Below, piece by piece: positions 9,376 to 14,380 of a stretch of DNA of 17,492 nt. This DNA is from Hadersleviella sp041745395 (GTDB lineage Bacteria > Chloroflexota > Anaerolineae > Promineifilales > Promineifilaceae). A program made the translations under genes and the position numbers. How positions within the stretch are numbered: position 1 is the first letter of the stretch; the number at the start of each line of letters is the position of its first letter. The stretch covers positions 1 to 17,492 of the forward strand of contig JBGTIZ010000198.1 of NCBI GenBank assembly GCA_041745395.1, written 5' to 3'. The notes under the pieces were generated by a model. That model ran no database searches. It was not told the DNA's origin and worked only from the letters and a program-made list of their open reading frames with translations.

Positions 9376-9511
9376 AAGTTACCTTTACAGTTGGTGCGCA
9401 AATAGCGGCCACACGCCTCGCCGCCAGCGGCGGCTCGACCAATAAAAAACCCCCTCTTTCCAGCGAGTCGTGGCCGTAGACCACGACGAAGCGGAAGTGT
9501 AAAGGTAACTT
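9376..9511. mobile_element. MITE-like or REP-like 136-bp element with perfect 14-bp terminal inverted repeats
   Basis: AAGTTACCTTTACA at 9376-9389 is the exact reverse complement of TGTAAAGGTAACTT at 9498-9511. Allowing one extra base, the arms extend outward by three more (ttc/gaa). Inside are two smaller hairpins: CCGCC-AGC-GGCGG near 9420-9432, and GTCGTGG/CCACGAC around 9468-9488. No coding gene fits inside; the 64-codon minus-strand frame across it begins and ends near the arms and looks like a by-product. No target-site duplication is obvious. It could be a non-autonomous transposable element or a structured intergenic repeat. It is flanked by heptanucleotide arrays on both sides. Confidence 0.5.
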
Positions 9512-9536
9512 TGAAGCGATTTCTGAACCATGCCCA

Positions 9537-9557
9537 CTTCTTACTTCTCACTTCTCC
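9537..9557. repeat. Heptanucleotide array, consensus ACTTCTC, 3 units, abutting menA stop
   Basis: Three adjacent 7-nt units (ACTTCTT, ACTTCTC, ACTTCTC) end at 9557, directly next to the minus-strand menA stop codon (9558-9560). The orientation is the same as the array at 9338-9365. Confidence 0.6.
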
Positions 9558-10496
9558 CTAACCCAGTAGTTGCCCGACGCCAAAGAGAATGACAAACAAA
9601 ATCGTCGCGCCGACGAGTTGTTTGAGCAACGGGTCGAGTTCGCTCTGGGGGCGGGTGGTAACGGCACGGCCGTTTAGCAAAAATAGGGGCACGGCCAATA
9701 CCCAGAGCCATGCCCATACGTTTTGGAAGGTGAGCAGGGTGTACACGGCCGTGGTTAAAATCCCCCCGCCCAGCAACGCCGCATGATAGAGCCGCGCCCG
9801 CGCCAGCCCCAGCCGCACCGGAATCGAATATTTACCCGCAACCACATCCGAAGCCATATCCCGAATGTTGTTCACGTTCAGCACCCCCACACAAAGCAGT
9901 CCCACGCTCGTCGCGGGGAGCAAAATGAGCCACTCAAGAGTTTGCGTCTGCACAAAATAGGAGCCAAGTGTACCCACCCAACCAAAAAAGAGGAAAACGA
10001 ATAAATCCCCCAGCCCTACATACCCATACGGCTTGCTGGTCGCGGTGTAAGCAATAGCGGCCCAAATCGCCGCCGCGCCGAGGGCGACAAAGATCAGAAA
10101 GAGCACCATCTGTTGCAGGCCAAAGGCTAAATAGAGCAGAGCCACGCCGCTAATCATGGCTAACACGGCCGTGGTAGCTATGCCCCGCTTCATCTCCGTC
10201 CGCGTAATCAGCCCCAACTGAGTGATGCGCTTCGGCCCCGTGCGCTCCGCACTGTCCACTCCATGAAGCGTATCCCCATAATCATTGGCAAAATTAGACA
10301 GCACCTGCAAAAAAACGGTGGTCAGCACACAAAGAATAAAAATCGGCCAGCTAAACAGGCCGCTGGCTCCTGCCAAAAATGACCCCATGCCGATGCTGGC
10401 CAGGGCGAGGGGGAGGGTACGCGGCCGTGCGGCCACGAGCCATGCGTTTGCTTTGTTATTTGCTTGCTGAGGAGGGAGATTTTCTGTTTGAGTCAT
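9558..10496 (-). CDS. menA: 1,4-dihydroxy-2-naphthoate prenyltransferase MenA
   Basis: The 312-residue membrane protein of the UbiA family joins a polyprenyl chain to DHNA, giving demethylmenaquinone, in the inner membrane. The first Asp-rich motif is NFANDYGDTLHGVD (~residues 67-80), followed by GPKR. The second is NVNNIRDMASD, followed by GKYSIPVRLG. Both bind Mg-prenyl-diphosphate in this family, and the NDYxDxxxGxD form is typical of MenA. About nine hydrophobic helices fit. I chose ATG 10496 (MTQTENLPP). The frame runs 21 codons further, to an ATG at 10559, but the extra segment (RQTWCKRPCPPHPTH) does not look like MenA. Neither start has a strong ribosome site. It is transcribed away from the yefM-yoeB operon and opposite to menF and menD. 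Two palindrome copies inside are read as Thr-Ala-Val on this strand too. Confidence 0.92.
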   Translation of the reverse strand: MTQTENLPPQQANNKANAWLVAARPRTLPLALASIGMGSFLAGASGLFSWPIFILCVLTTVFLQVLSNFANDYGDTLHGVDSAERTGPKRITQLGLITRTEMKRGIATTAVLAMISGVALLYLAFGLQQMVLFLIFVALGAAAIWAAIAYTATSKPYGYVGLGDLFVFLFFGWVGTLGSYFVQTQTLEWLILLPATSVGLLCVGVLNVNNIRDMASDVVAGKYSIPVRLGLARARLYHAALLGGGILTTAVYTLLTFQNVWAWLWVLAVPLFLLNGRAVTTRPQSELDPLLKQLVGATILFVILFGVGQLLG

Positions 10497-10622
10497 GCGG
10501 CTGATTTTAGCATGGGTTGGGTGAGGGGGACACGGCCGTTTACACCATGTTTGTCTCATTGGGGAGTGAATATGCTAAAATAGGCTGACTTGTTGACAAC
10601 AGCTAAGGATTTCACGACATGG

Positions 10623-10651
10623 TTGGTCTTTCACAGAAAAATTGGTATCAG
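10623..10651 (+). promoter_or_regulatory. Possible promoter for yefM-yoeB
   Basis: TTGGTC (10623-10628) and TATCAG (10646-10651) are spaced 17 nt apart, with TG one base before the -10-like box (extended -10 style). They end 28 nt before the yefM start. An 11-bp inverted repeat TGTTGACAACA at 10591-10601 just upstream could be an operator for the toxin-antitoxin proteins. Both are weak sequence matches only. Confidence 0.25.
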
Positions 10652-10679
10652 AATAACACAACAAATCAGGAAGGATAAA

Positions 10680-10934
10680 ATGGAAGTTATCACTTTCAAT
10701 CAAACGGGAAATGATCTAAAACGTGTTATTGATCGTGTGCTGGATGATGCTGATTACACAATTATTACCCAACAAGGTGGCCGAGACGTCGTTGTTGTAT
10801 CACGCGATTTTTTCAACAATTTGTTAGAAACATCCTACTTACTTCACTCACCTGCTAATGAGGCTCATCTAATGCACTCCATTGAGCAATATCGACAGGG
10901 TAATGTGACCGTTAGGACTTTACTTGATGAGTAG
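10680..10934 (+). CDS. yefM: YefM/Phd-family antitoxin
   Basis: 84 residues. This family binds and blocks the YoeB ribosome-dependent RNase and represses its own operon. The N-terminal DNA-binding part (MEVITFNQTGNDLKRVIDRVLDDADYTIIT) is followed by the family pattern GRDVVVVSRDFFNNLLETSYLLHSPANEAHLMHSIEQ. This parallels E. coli YefM, where 'ETAYLLRSPANARRLMDSI' is the toxin-contact segment. The start at 10680 follows AGGAAGG at 10668-10674; a longer frame from 10590 adds 30 unrelated residues. The end overlaps the toxin start by 8 nt, the usual arrangement for this module. Since the toxin is frameshifted, the antitoxin may be a remnant or may still act on related toxins elsewhere. Confidence 0.9.
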   Translation: MEVITFNQTGNDLKRVIDRVLDDADYTIITQQGGRDVVVVSRDFFNNLLETSYLLHSPANEAHLMHSIEQYRQGNVTVRTLLDE

Positions 10935-11194
10935 AAAGTTGGCATGGACAGATGATGCTTGGGCTGATTATCTTTATTGGCAAACGCAAGACCGTAAAAC
11001 CCTAAAGCGCATCAATCGGCTGATTAATGATGCTATACCGCGACCCATTTACAGGTATTGGTAAGCCCGAACCTTTACGTAATAACCTGACAGGATTTTG
11101 GTCACGCCGTATAGATGAAACAAACCGACTTGTCTATGCTGTTGAAGATGAATATCTCATAATCATTGCCTGTCGTTACCATTACTATCCATAA
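10927..11194 (+). pseudogene. yoeB: YoeB-family toxin, frameshifted
   Basis: The ATG at 10927 reads SRKLAWTDDAWADYLYWQTQ...KRINRLINDAI, a good YoeB N-terminus. It then runs into TAA at 11062-11064 after 45 codons. Dropping one C from the CC at 11038-11039 gives ATA CGC GAC CCA TTT (I-R-D-P-F). The frame then continues TGIGKPEPLRNNLTGFWSRRI...NRLVYAVEDE...ACRYHYYP to TAA 11192-11194. That downstream part contains the family's catalytic and C-terminal signature, including the Glu of KPEPL, the Arg of SRRI and the His of CRYHY. The corrected length (~88 residues) is normal for YoeB, an RNase that cuts mRNA on the ribosome. Either the gene is dead through a one-base insertion or the base is a sequencing or assembly error. 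No other damage is seen. Confidence 0.85.
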
Positions 11195-11212
11195 AACAAG
11201 GTGATTTACGGA

Positions 11213-11620
11213 ATGAATAACACGCCAACCCAAACCGACCGCCCCCTTCTCATCTACGACGCCGACTGCGGCTTCTGAGAAAAAACAGCGCGTCTCGTGG
11301 AGACGTGGACGAAGGGACAAATAGAGCTAAAGGGGTGGCAATTCATCCCTGAGCGCATGGCTGAACTTGGCCTCACGGCCGTGGACGGGCTAAGCAAAGC
11401 GTGGTTTGTAGACCAGCACGGCCGCCTGACGGGAGGAGCCGAAGCCATCAACCAAGCCTTGCGCACCGTCTGGTGGGCGAAGCCGTTCACCTATCTGTAC
11501 TATGTGCCGGGAATACGCCAGTTACAGGATAGGGCATACCAATGGATAGCGGATAATCGCCATCGCCTGCCCGGTAGCACCGAGGCGTGCGCCGTGCCTC
11601 CGCCTAAAGACAAAGAATGA
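11213..11620 (+). CDS. DCC-family (DUF393) thiol-disulfide oxidoreductase with in-frame UGA in the redox motif: candidate selenoprotein
   Basis: Read through the UGA at 11276-11278, the frame gives 135 residues starting at ATG 11213, with AAGGTG 10-15 nt upstream (11198-11203). The start reads RPLLIYDADCGF then UGA, then EKTARLVETWTKG. DCC-family proteins carry a YDGDCGFC-type motif at exactly this place, so the UGA replaces the second redox cysteine (C-G-F-Sec). The rest fits the family: a WQFIP segment, FVDQHGRLTGGAEAINQALRT, then AYQWIADNRHRLPG near the end. A hairpin of bacterial SECIS type follows the UGA. The gene's own terminator is also UGA (11618-11620), so UGA is not generally recoded. 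Such proteins are small thioredoxin-fold redox enzymes; the substrate is unknown. Alternatives are a nonsense change from TGC, or a sequencing error, which is not negligible because the neighbouring yoeB is frameshifted. If there is no readthrough, a GTG at 11297 could only yield an N-truncated product without the redox site. Confidence 0.75.
11289..11307 (+). promoter_or_regulatory. Candidate bacterial SECIS hairpin
   Basis: The sequence CGTCTC (11291-11296), GTG (11297-11299), GAGACG (11300-11305) is a perfect 6-bp stem with a GUG triloop. It extends outward by a G-U pair (11290/11306) and a C-G pair (11289/11307) to 8 bp. The loop begins 18 nt after the UGA of the DCC gene. Published bacterial SECIS rules, as I recall them, ask for an apical loop about 16-37 nt after the UGA with a G among its first two bases; both hold. 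A bulged U like that in the E. coli fdhF element is not evident. The hairpin is coding sequence (RLVET). Confidence 0.6.
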
Positions 11621-11621
11621 C

Positions 11622-11650
11622 TTGACCACGGCCGTGGAACTCTCTACAAT
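11622..11650 (+). promoter_or_regulatory. Sigma70-like promoter with CACGGCCGTG in its spacer
   Basis: TTGACC (11622-11627), a 17-nt spacer and TACAAT (11645-11650) form a near-consensus promoter just after the DCC gene stop. The palindrome CACGGCCGTG (11627-11636) overlaps the -35 end and the spacer; it is the only perfect copy outside genes in this window. It would drive tetR, or a short RNA ending at the terminator at 11685-11711. Confidence 0.5.
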
Positions 11651-11684
11651 ATAGCAACATTCAAAACAAATTGAAACTTCAGAA

Positions 11685-11711
11685 AGGTGCGTCGCCAGCG
11701 CACCTCTTTTT
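11685..11711 (+). terminator. Rho-independent terminator
   Basis: AGGTGCG (11685-11691) and CGCACCT (11699-11705) form a perfect 7-bp stem around a 7-nt loop, followed by CTTTTT. It lies 65 nt after the DCC gene and 97 nt before tetR. It could end the yefM-to-DCC transcript or attenuate transcription from the promoter at 11622-11650. Confidence 0.75.
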
Positions 11712-11726
11712 ATCAATTAACAATAG

Positions 11727-11740
11727 ACTGACCAGTCAGT
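11727..11740. promoter_or_regulatory. Probable TetR-type operator
   Basis: ACTGACCAGTCAGT is a 14-bp inverted repeat (ACTGAC, CA, GTCAGT), typical in form of operators bound by TetR/AcrR dimers. It lies 67 nt upstream of the TetR start and downstream of the promoter-terminator pair, as expected for autoregulation. Confidence 0.55.
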
Positions 11741-11753
11741 TTAGCAAGCAACT

Positions 11754-11795
11754 AGCGATGACCACTCAGCACTCATCGCTCATCGCTCAGTACTT
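11754..11795. repeat. Heptanucleotide array, consensus ATCGCTC/AGCACTC, 6 units, before tetR
   Basis: Five adjacent 7-nt units from 11761 (ACCACTC, AGCACTC, ATCGCTC twice, AGTACTT) are preceded by an in-phase unit AGCGATG of the opposite sense. The array ends 3 nt before the tetR ribosome site. The same unit set recurs after tetR at 12411-12474. Confidence 0.7.
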
Positions 11796-11807
11796 TTTAG
11801 GAGAACC

Positions 11808-12419
11808 ATGACCGACACAAACCCCGCCCCCACCCGCGAGCGCATTCTCGATGCCGCGCTCAATATTTTTGCCCACAAAGGCTACCACGACACGCGCCTC
11901 GACGAAATCGCCACCGAATCCGAAACATCCAAAGGTTCTATCTACTTCCACTTTCCCAACAAAGAGCGGCTCTTTTTATCCCTCGTGGACCAATTCGCCG
12001 ACCTGCTCGAGCGGCGCGTGGTGGAAGCCATCGAGCAACAGCCCAAAGGCATGAAGCGGGTGCGCATCGCCCTCGCCACTTGCCTCGACACCTTTGGCAA
12101 ATATCGCCGCCCCGCCAAAATTTTGCTGGTGCAAGCCACCGGACTCGGCCAGCCGTTTGAGCAAAAGCGCAACGAAGTCAACGAACGTTTTGCCCGCCTC
12201 ATCGAAACCTATCTGCAAGAGGCGATAGAAGTCGGGGATATTGACCCCGTAGACACGGAAGTTGTGTCGTATGCGTGGATGGGCGCGATTTACAGCCTGA
12301 TTATTCGCTGGGTCTACACGGCCGAGCCAGAACCAGCCCGCATCATGAGCAACTTGCTTCCCCTGTTGCTCCAGAGCGTAGGGTATGAGGAAAAAAGTGA
12401 AAAAAGTGTTGAGCGATGA
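11808..12419 (+). CDS. TetR/AcrR-family transcriptional regulator
   Basis: 203 residues; the start at ATG 11808 follows AGGAG at 11799-11803. Residues ~9-56 are the TetR DNA-binding domain: TRERILDAALNIFAHKGYHDTRLDEIATESETSKGSIYFHFPNKERLF, whose recognition helix lies around TSKGSIYFHF. The helical C-terminal part (~60-195) is the dimer and ligand domain. Its sequence (ATCLDTFGKYRRPAKILLVQATG...ERFARLIETYLQEAIEVGDIDPVDTEVVSYAWMGAIYSLIIRWVY) gives no ligand clue. A probable operator lies at 11727-11740, and menF begins 72 nt after its stop, so it may regulate itself and possibly menF. The stop codon is inside the first unit of the downstream heptanucleotide array, so the last residues may have been remodelled by the repeat. 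Conserved regulation of menaquinone genes is inference from position only. Confidence 0.88.
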   Translation: MTDTNPAPTRERILDAALNIFAHKGYHDTRLDEIATESETSKGSIYFHFPNKERLFLSLVDQFADLLERRVVEAIEQQPKGMKRVRIALATCLDTFGKYRRPAKILLVQATGLGQPFEQKRNEVNERFARLIETYLQEAIEVGDIDPVDTEVVSYAWMGAIYSLIIRWVYTAEPEPARIMSNLLPLLLQSVGYEEKSEKSVER

Positions 12420-12474
12420 GTAACGAGTGCTGAGTGCGCTTCACTCATCGCTCATTGCGCAGTACTCAGCACTC
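12411..12474. repeat. Inverted pair of heptanucleotide arrays between tetR and menF
   Basis: Four forward units (GAGCGAT, GAGTAAC, GAGTGCT, GAGTGCG; 12411-12438), one spare base, then five units in the opposite sense (TTCACTC, ATCGCTC, ATTGCGC, AGTACTC, AGCACTC; 12440-12474). The two halves could pair as an imperfect long hairpin. The first unit supplies the tetR stop TGA (12417-12419). Confidence 0.75.
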
Positions 12475-12491
12475 TAAAAAAGGGTCAAAAA

Positions 12492-13868
12492 ATGCCAGAA
12501 CAATACAAAGAATCCATGCGGCTCGTCAGCGTCAGCTTGCCCGCTCCGGGGCTAGACGCGCTCGACTTTGTGCGGCAGGCGCAGGGGCAAGCCCGCTTTT
12601 ATTGGAACGACCACGACCCCATTACCTTTGCGGGGGCAGGCATTGCCACCGAGATTTTTGCATGGGGCGATAATCGGTATGAGGCGATTCAGGCGCAAGC
12701 GCGGGAGCTGTTTGCGGGAGCGATGGTCTCGCATGGCGATGAGCCGCTGGCTGTGCCCCGCCTGTTTGGGGGCTTTGCCTTTCGGGATGATTTTGTGCCA
12801 GATAAAACGTGGTCAAATTTTCACCCCGCCCATTTTGTATTGCCCCATTATCAGTTGTTGCAACACGGCCGTGAAGCGTGGCTGACCATCAATGCCCAAA
12901 TCCCCCTCGACGAAGACCCCGCCGAAATCATTCCCGACCTGCAAGCCGCCCTACAAGCGAAATATCACGCTCTGCTTAGCTCCCCTGCGACAGGCTCCCC
13001 TTCGACAGGCTCAGGGGGCGGCGGGGGGGAAGCGCATCAGCTTAATTACCCGATGAGTGAAGCGCAATGGACCACAATGATTGAAGCGGCGCGGGCAGAA
13101 ATCGGGGCAAGCGCGTTTCAAAAAGTGGTTTTGGCGCGGGTAGCCGAAATCAATTTCGGTGAAGATGTCAATGTGGATGGGGCGTTAACCTATCTCAATC
13201 TGCATTATCCGGAATGTTATCGCTTCCTCTTTGAACCACGGCCGCATCACGCTTTTTATGGTGCGACGCCCGAGCTATTGGTCAAAGTGACAAACACGGC
13301 CGTGACCACCATGGGCATGGCTGGCTCCACGCGGCGCGGCGCAACCCCCGCCGAAGACCGCGCCCTCACCCTAGACCTGCTCAACAGTGCCAAAGACCGC
13401 CACGAGCACCAGCTTGTCGTGGACGCCATCGAACGCCGCCTAACGCCTCTCACCACCAGTTTGGACATGCCCCGCTATCCCCAAATCTACACCCTCAGCA
13501 ACATTCACCACCTGCACACGCCCATTCAAGGCACGCTAACCAATCCGCAAGGCGTTTTGCCCCTCGTCGAAACGCTCCACCCCACCCCCGCCCTCGGCGG
13601 CACGCCCCGTCAACCCGCCATGCGTTTCATCCAAGAGCATGAACCCGTCTCGCGGGGCTGGTACGCCGCCCCCGTCGGCTGGCTAGATCACACGCTAGAT
13701 GGTTTGTTCGCCGTCGCCATTCGCTCGGCCGTGGCCCAAAACAATCGCGTCTGGGCCTATGCCGGCGCCGGCATCGTGGCCGACTCTGAACCCGCCAAAG
13801 AGTGGGCCGAAACGGCCGTGAAGTTTCGGCCAATGCTGAACGCGGTGGGACTTTTTAATGGTCAATAG
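12492..13868 (+). CDS. menF: Isochorismate synthase MenF
   Basis: The 458-residue enzyme converts chorismate to isochorismate, the committed step of menaquinone synthesis, in the cytoplasm with Mg2+. The chorismate-binding domain spans ~195-455. It has AFQKVVLAR (Lys 211, at the position of the catalytic base in this family), FYGATPELLVKV, MAGSTRRG, SAKDRHEHQLVVDAI, HPTPALGGTP, RGWYAAPVGWL and AGAGIVADSEPAKEWAET. The N-terminal ~150 residues are the usual, less conserved lobe. The ATG at 12492 follows AAAAAGGG by 7 nt. Residues ~163-182 are a low-complexity insert (SPATGSPSTGSGGGGG) made by a REP-like repeat, between the two lobes. The final codons (NGQ, stop) overlap the first unit of a heptanucleotide array. 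A salicylate-type isochorismate synthase is possible on sequence alone, but menD and menA nearby favour MenF. Confidence 0.92.
   Translation: MPEQYKESMRLVSVSLPAPGLDALDFVRQAQGQARFYWNDHDPITFAGAGIATEIFAWGDNRYEAIQAQARELFAGAMVSHGDEPLAVPRLFGGFAFRDDFVPDKTWSNFHPAHFVLPHYQLLQHGREAWLTINAQIPLDEDPAEIIPDLQAALQAKYHALLSSPATGSPSTGSGGGGGEAHQLNYPMSEAQWTTMIEAARAEIGASAFQKVVLARVAEINFGEDVNVDGALTYLNLHYPECYRFLFEPRPHHAFYGATPELLVKVTNTAVTTMGMAGSTRRGATPAEDRALTLDLLNSAKDRHEHQLVVDAIERRLTPLTTSLDMPRYPQIYTLSNIHHLHTPIQGTLTNPQGVLPLVETLHPTPALGGTPRQPAMRFIQEHEPVSRGWYAAPVGWLDHTLDGLFAVAIRSAVAQNNRVWAYAGAGIVADSEPAKEWAETAVKFRPMLNAVGLFNGQ
12981..13016. repeat. REP-like element inside menF
   Basis: Two 15-bp direct units (TCCCCTGCGACAGGC, then TCCCCTTCGACAGGC) are followed by TCAGGG. 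The right part, CCCTTCGACAGGCTCAGGG (12998-13016), is an imperfect palindrome of a type I recall as a dispersed repeat in many bacterial genomes. It encodes the low-complexity linker of MenF. Confidence 0.55.
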
Positions 13869-13929
13869 TTAATTGACAATTGTCAATTGCCAATTAACTA
13901 TTGCCAATTGCTAATGGTCAATGGTCAAT
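13860..13929. repeat. Heptanucleotide array, consensus GGTCAAT/TGCCAAT, 10 units, overlapping menF stop
   Basis: Ten adjacent 7-nt units keep exact phase, most of the form [G/T][G/N][T/C]CAAT. The menF stop TAG (13866-13868) falls across the first two units. The array ends 17 nt before the Shine-Dalgarno of the four-helix-bundle gene. The array on the other side of that gene (14331-14372) has the reverse-complement unit. Confidence 0.8.
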
Positions 13930-13958
13930 TTGTGTGTGATGCCTGAGGAGGTGGGTTG

Positions 13959-14321
13959 ATGGCTAAGGGACAAGACATTGAAGAGCGGTTAATTGCTTTT
14001 GGGGTGCGGGTGATTAATATTTGTCAGCAGTTGCCGCGTAATTATGTGGGCAAGCATTTCGCTAACCAGTTGCTTCGTAGTGGTACAGCTCCGGCGGCGC
14101 ATTACGCTGAAGCACGCGGAGCAGAAAGCCGTCGTGATTTCATCCACAAGCTTAAAATATGCCTGAAAGAACTAAACGAGCCGCAAATATGGCTCAAAAT
14201 GATAGGCCAGAGCGAACTACTATCTGCGGATCGTTTACAAAATATCTTGCAAGAATGCCAAGAACTAAGCCGTATCATCAACGCCAGCATCAAAACCACC
14301 CAACAAAACAGCCACCGCTAG
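13959..14321 (+). CDS. 23S rRNA IVP-type four-helix-bundle protein
   Basis: A protein of ~120 residues belonging to the S23/IVP family, which is found in 23S rRNA intervening sequences and also as free-standing genes. The diagnostic stretch is GKHFANQLLRSGTAPAAHYAEARGAESRRDFIHKLKICLKELNEPQIWLKMI. The helices are amphipathic, and the fold is a four-helix bundle that forms pentamers in solved members; no clear molecular role is established. ATG 13959 sits 5 nt after a perfect AGGAGGTG (13946-13953), the strongest ribosome site in the window; the TTG codon before it is ignored. The gene splits menF from menD and is bracketed by heptanucleotide arrays in opposite orientations, which suggests insertion as a unit. 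It has no CACGGCCGTG copy. Confidence 0.88.
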   Translation: MAKGQDIEERLIAFGVRVINICQQLPRNYVGKHFANQLLRSGTAPAAHYAEARGAESRRDFIHKLKICLKELNEPQIWLKMIGQSELLSADRLQNILQECQELSRIINASIKTTQQNSHR

Positions 14322-14330
14322 CACACGGCT

Positions 14331-14372
14331 CCAATTGACCATTGATCATTGACCATTAGCTATTGACCATTA
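14331..14372. repeat. Heptanucleotide array, consensus ACCATTG, 6 units
   Basis: Six adjacent 7-nt units (CCAATTG, ACCATTG, ATCATTG, ACCATTA, GCTATTG, ACCATTA). The reverse complement of ACCATTG is a rotation of GGTCAAT, so this is the inverted counterpart of the array at 13860-13929. It ends 8 nt before the menD ATG and leaves no visible ribosome site for it. Confidence 0.75.
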
Positions 14373-14380
14373 AGCCCTTC

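Noticed and set aside
9357..9551. Minus-strand 64-codon frame across the MITE-like element
   Set aside because: It begins and ends in the repeat arms, has no ribosome site, and has a composition driven by the repeat; treated as part of the element.
10497..10559. Upstream ATG (10559) as menA start
   Set aside because: The added 21 residues are Cys/Pro/His-rich and unlike MenA N-termini; ATG 10496 gives a normal length.
10590..10679. Longer yefM start at 10590
   Set aside because: The ATG at 10680 has AGGAAGG at good spacing and matches the family start; the extension covers the likely promoter.
11276..11278. UGA read as tryptophan (altered genetic code)
   Set aside because: UGA ends the genes at 4054, 9231, 11620 and 12419, and Trp is written UGG throughout, so a genome-wide reassignment does not fit.
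13956..14321. 23S rRNA intervening sequence
   Set aside because: No rRNA flanks the gene; the IVP-type gene stands alone between menF and menD.
13860..14372. CRISPR array
   Set aside because: The units are 7 nt, adjacent and without spacers, and no cas gene is present.
14363..14380. TTG start for menD
   Set aside because: It lies inside the heptamer array; ATG 14381 is next and gives the usual MenD N-terminus.
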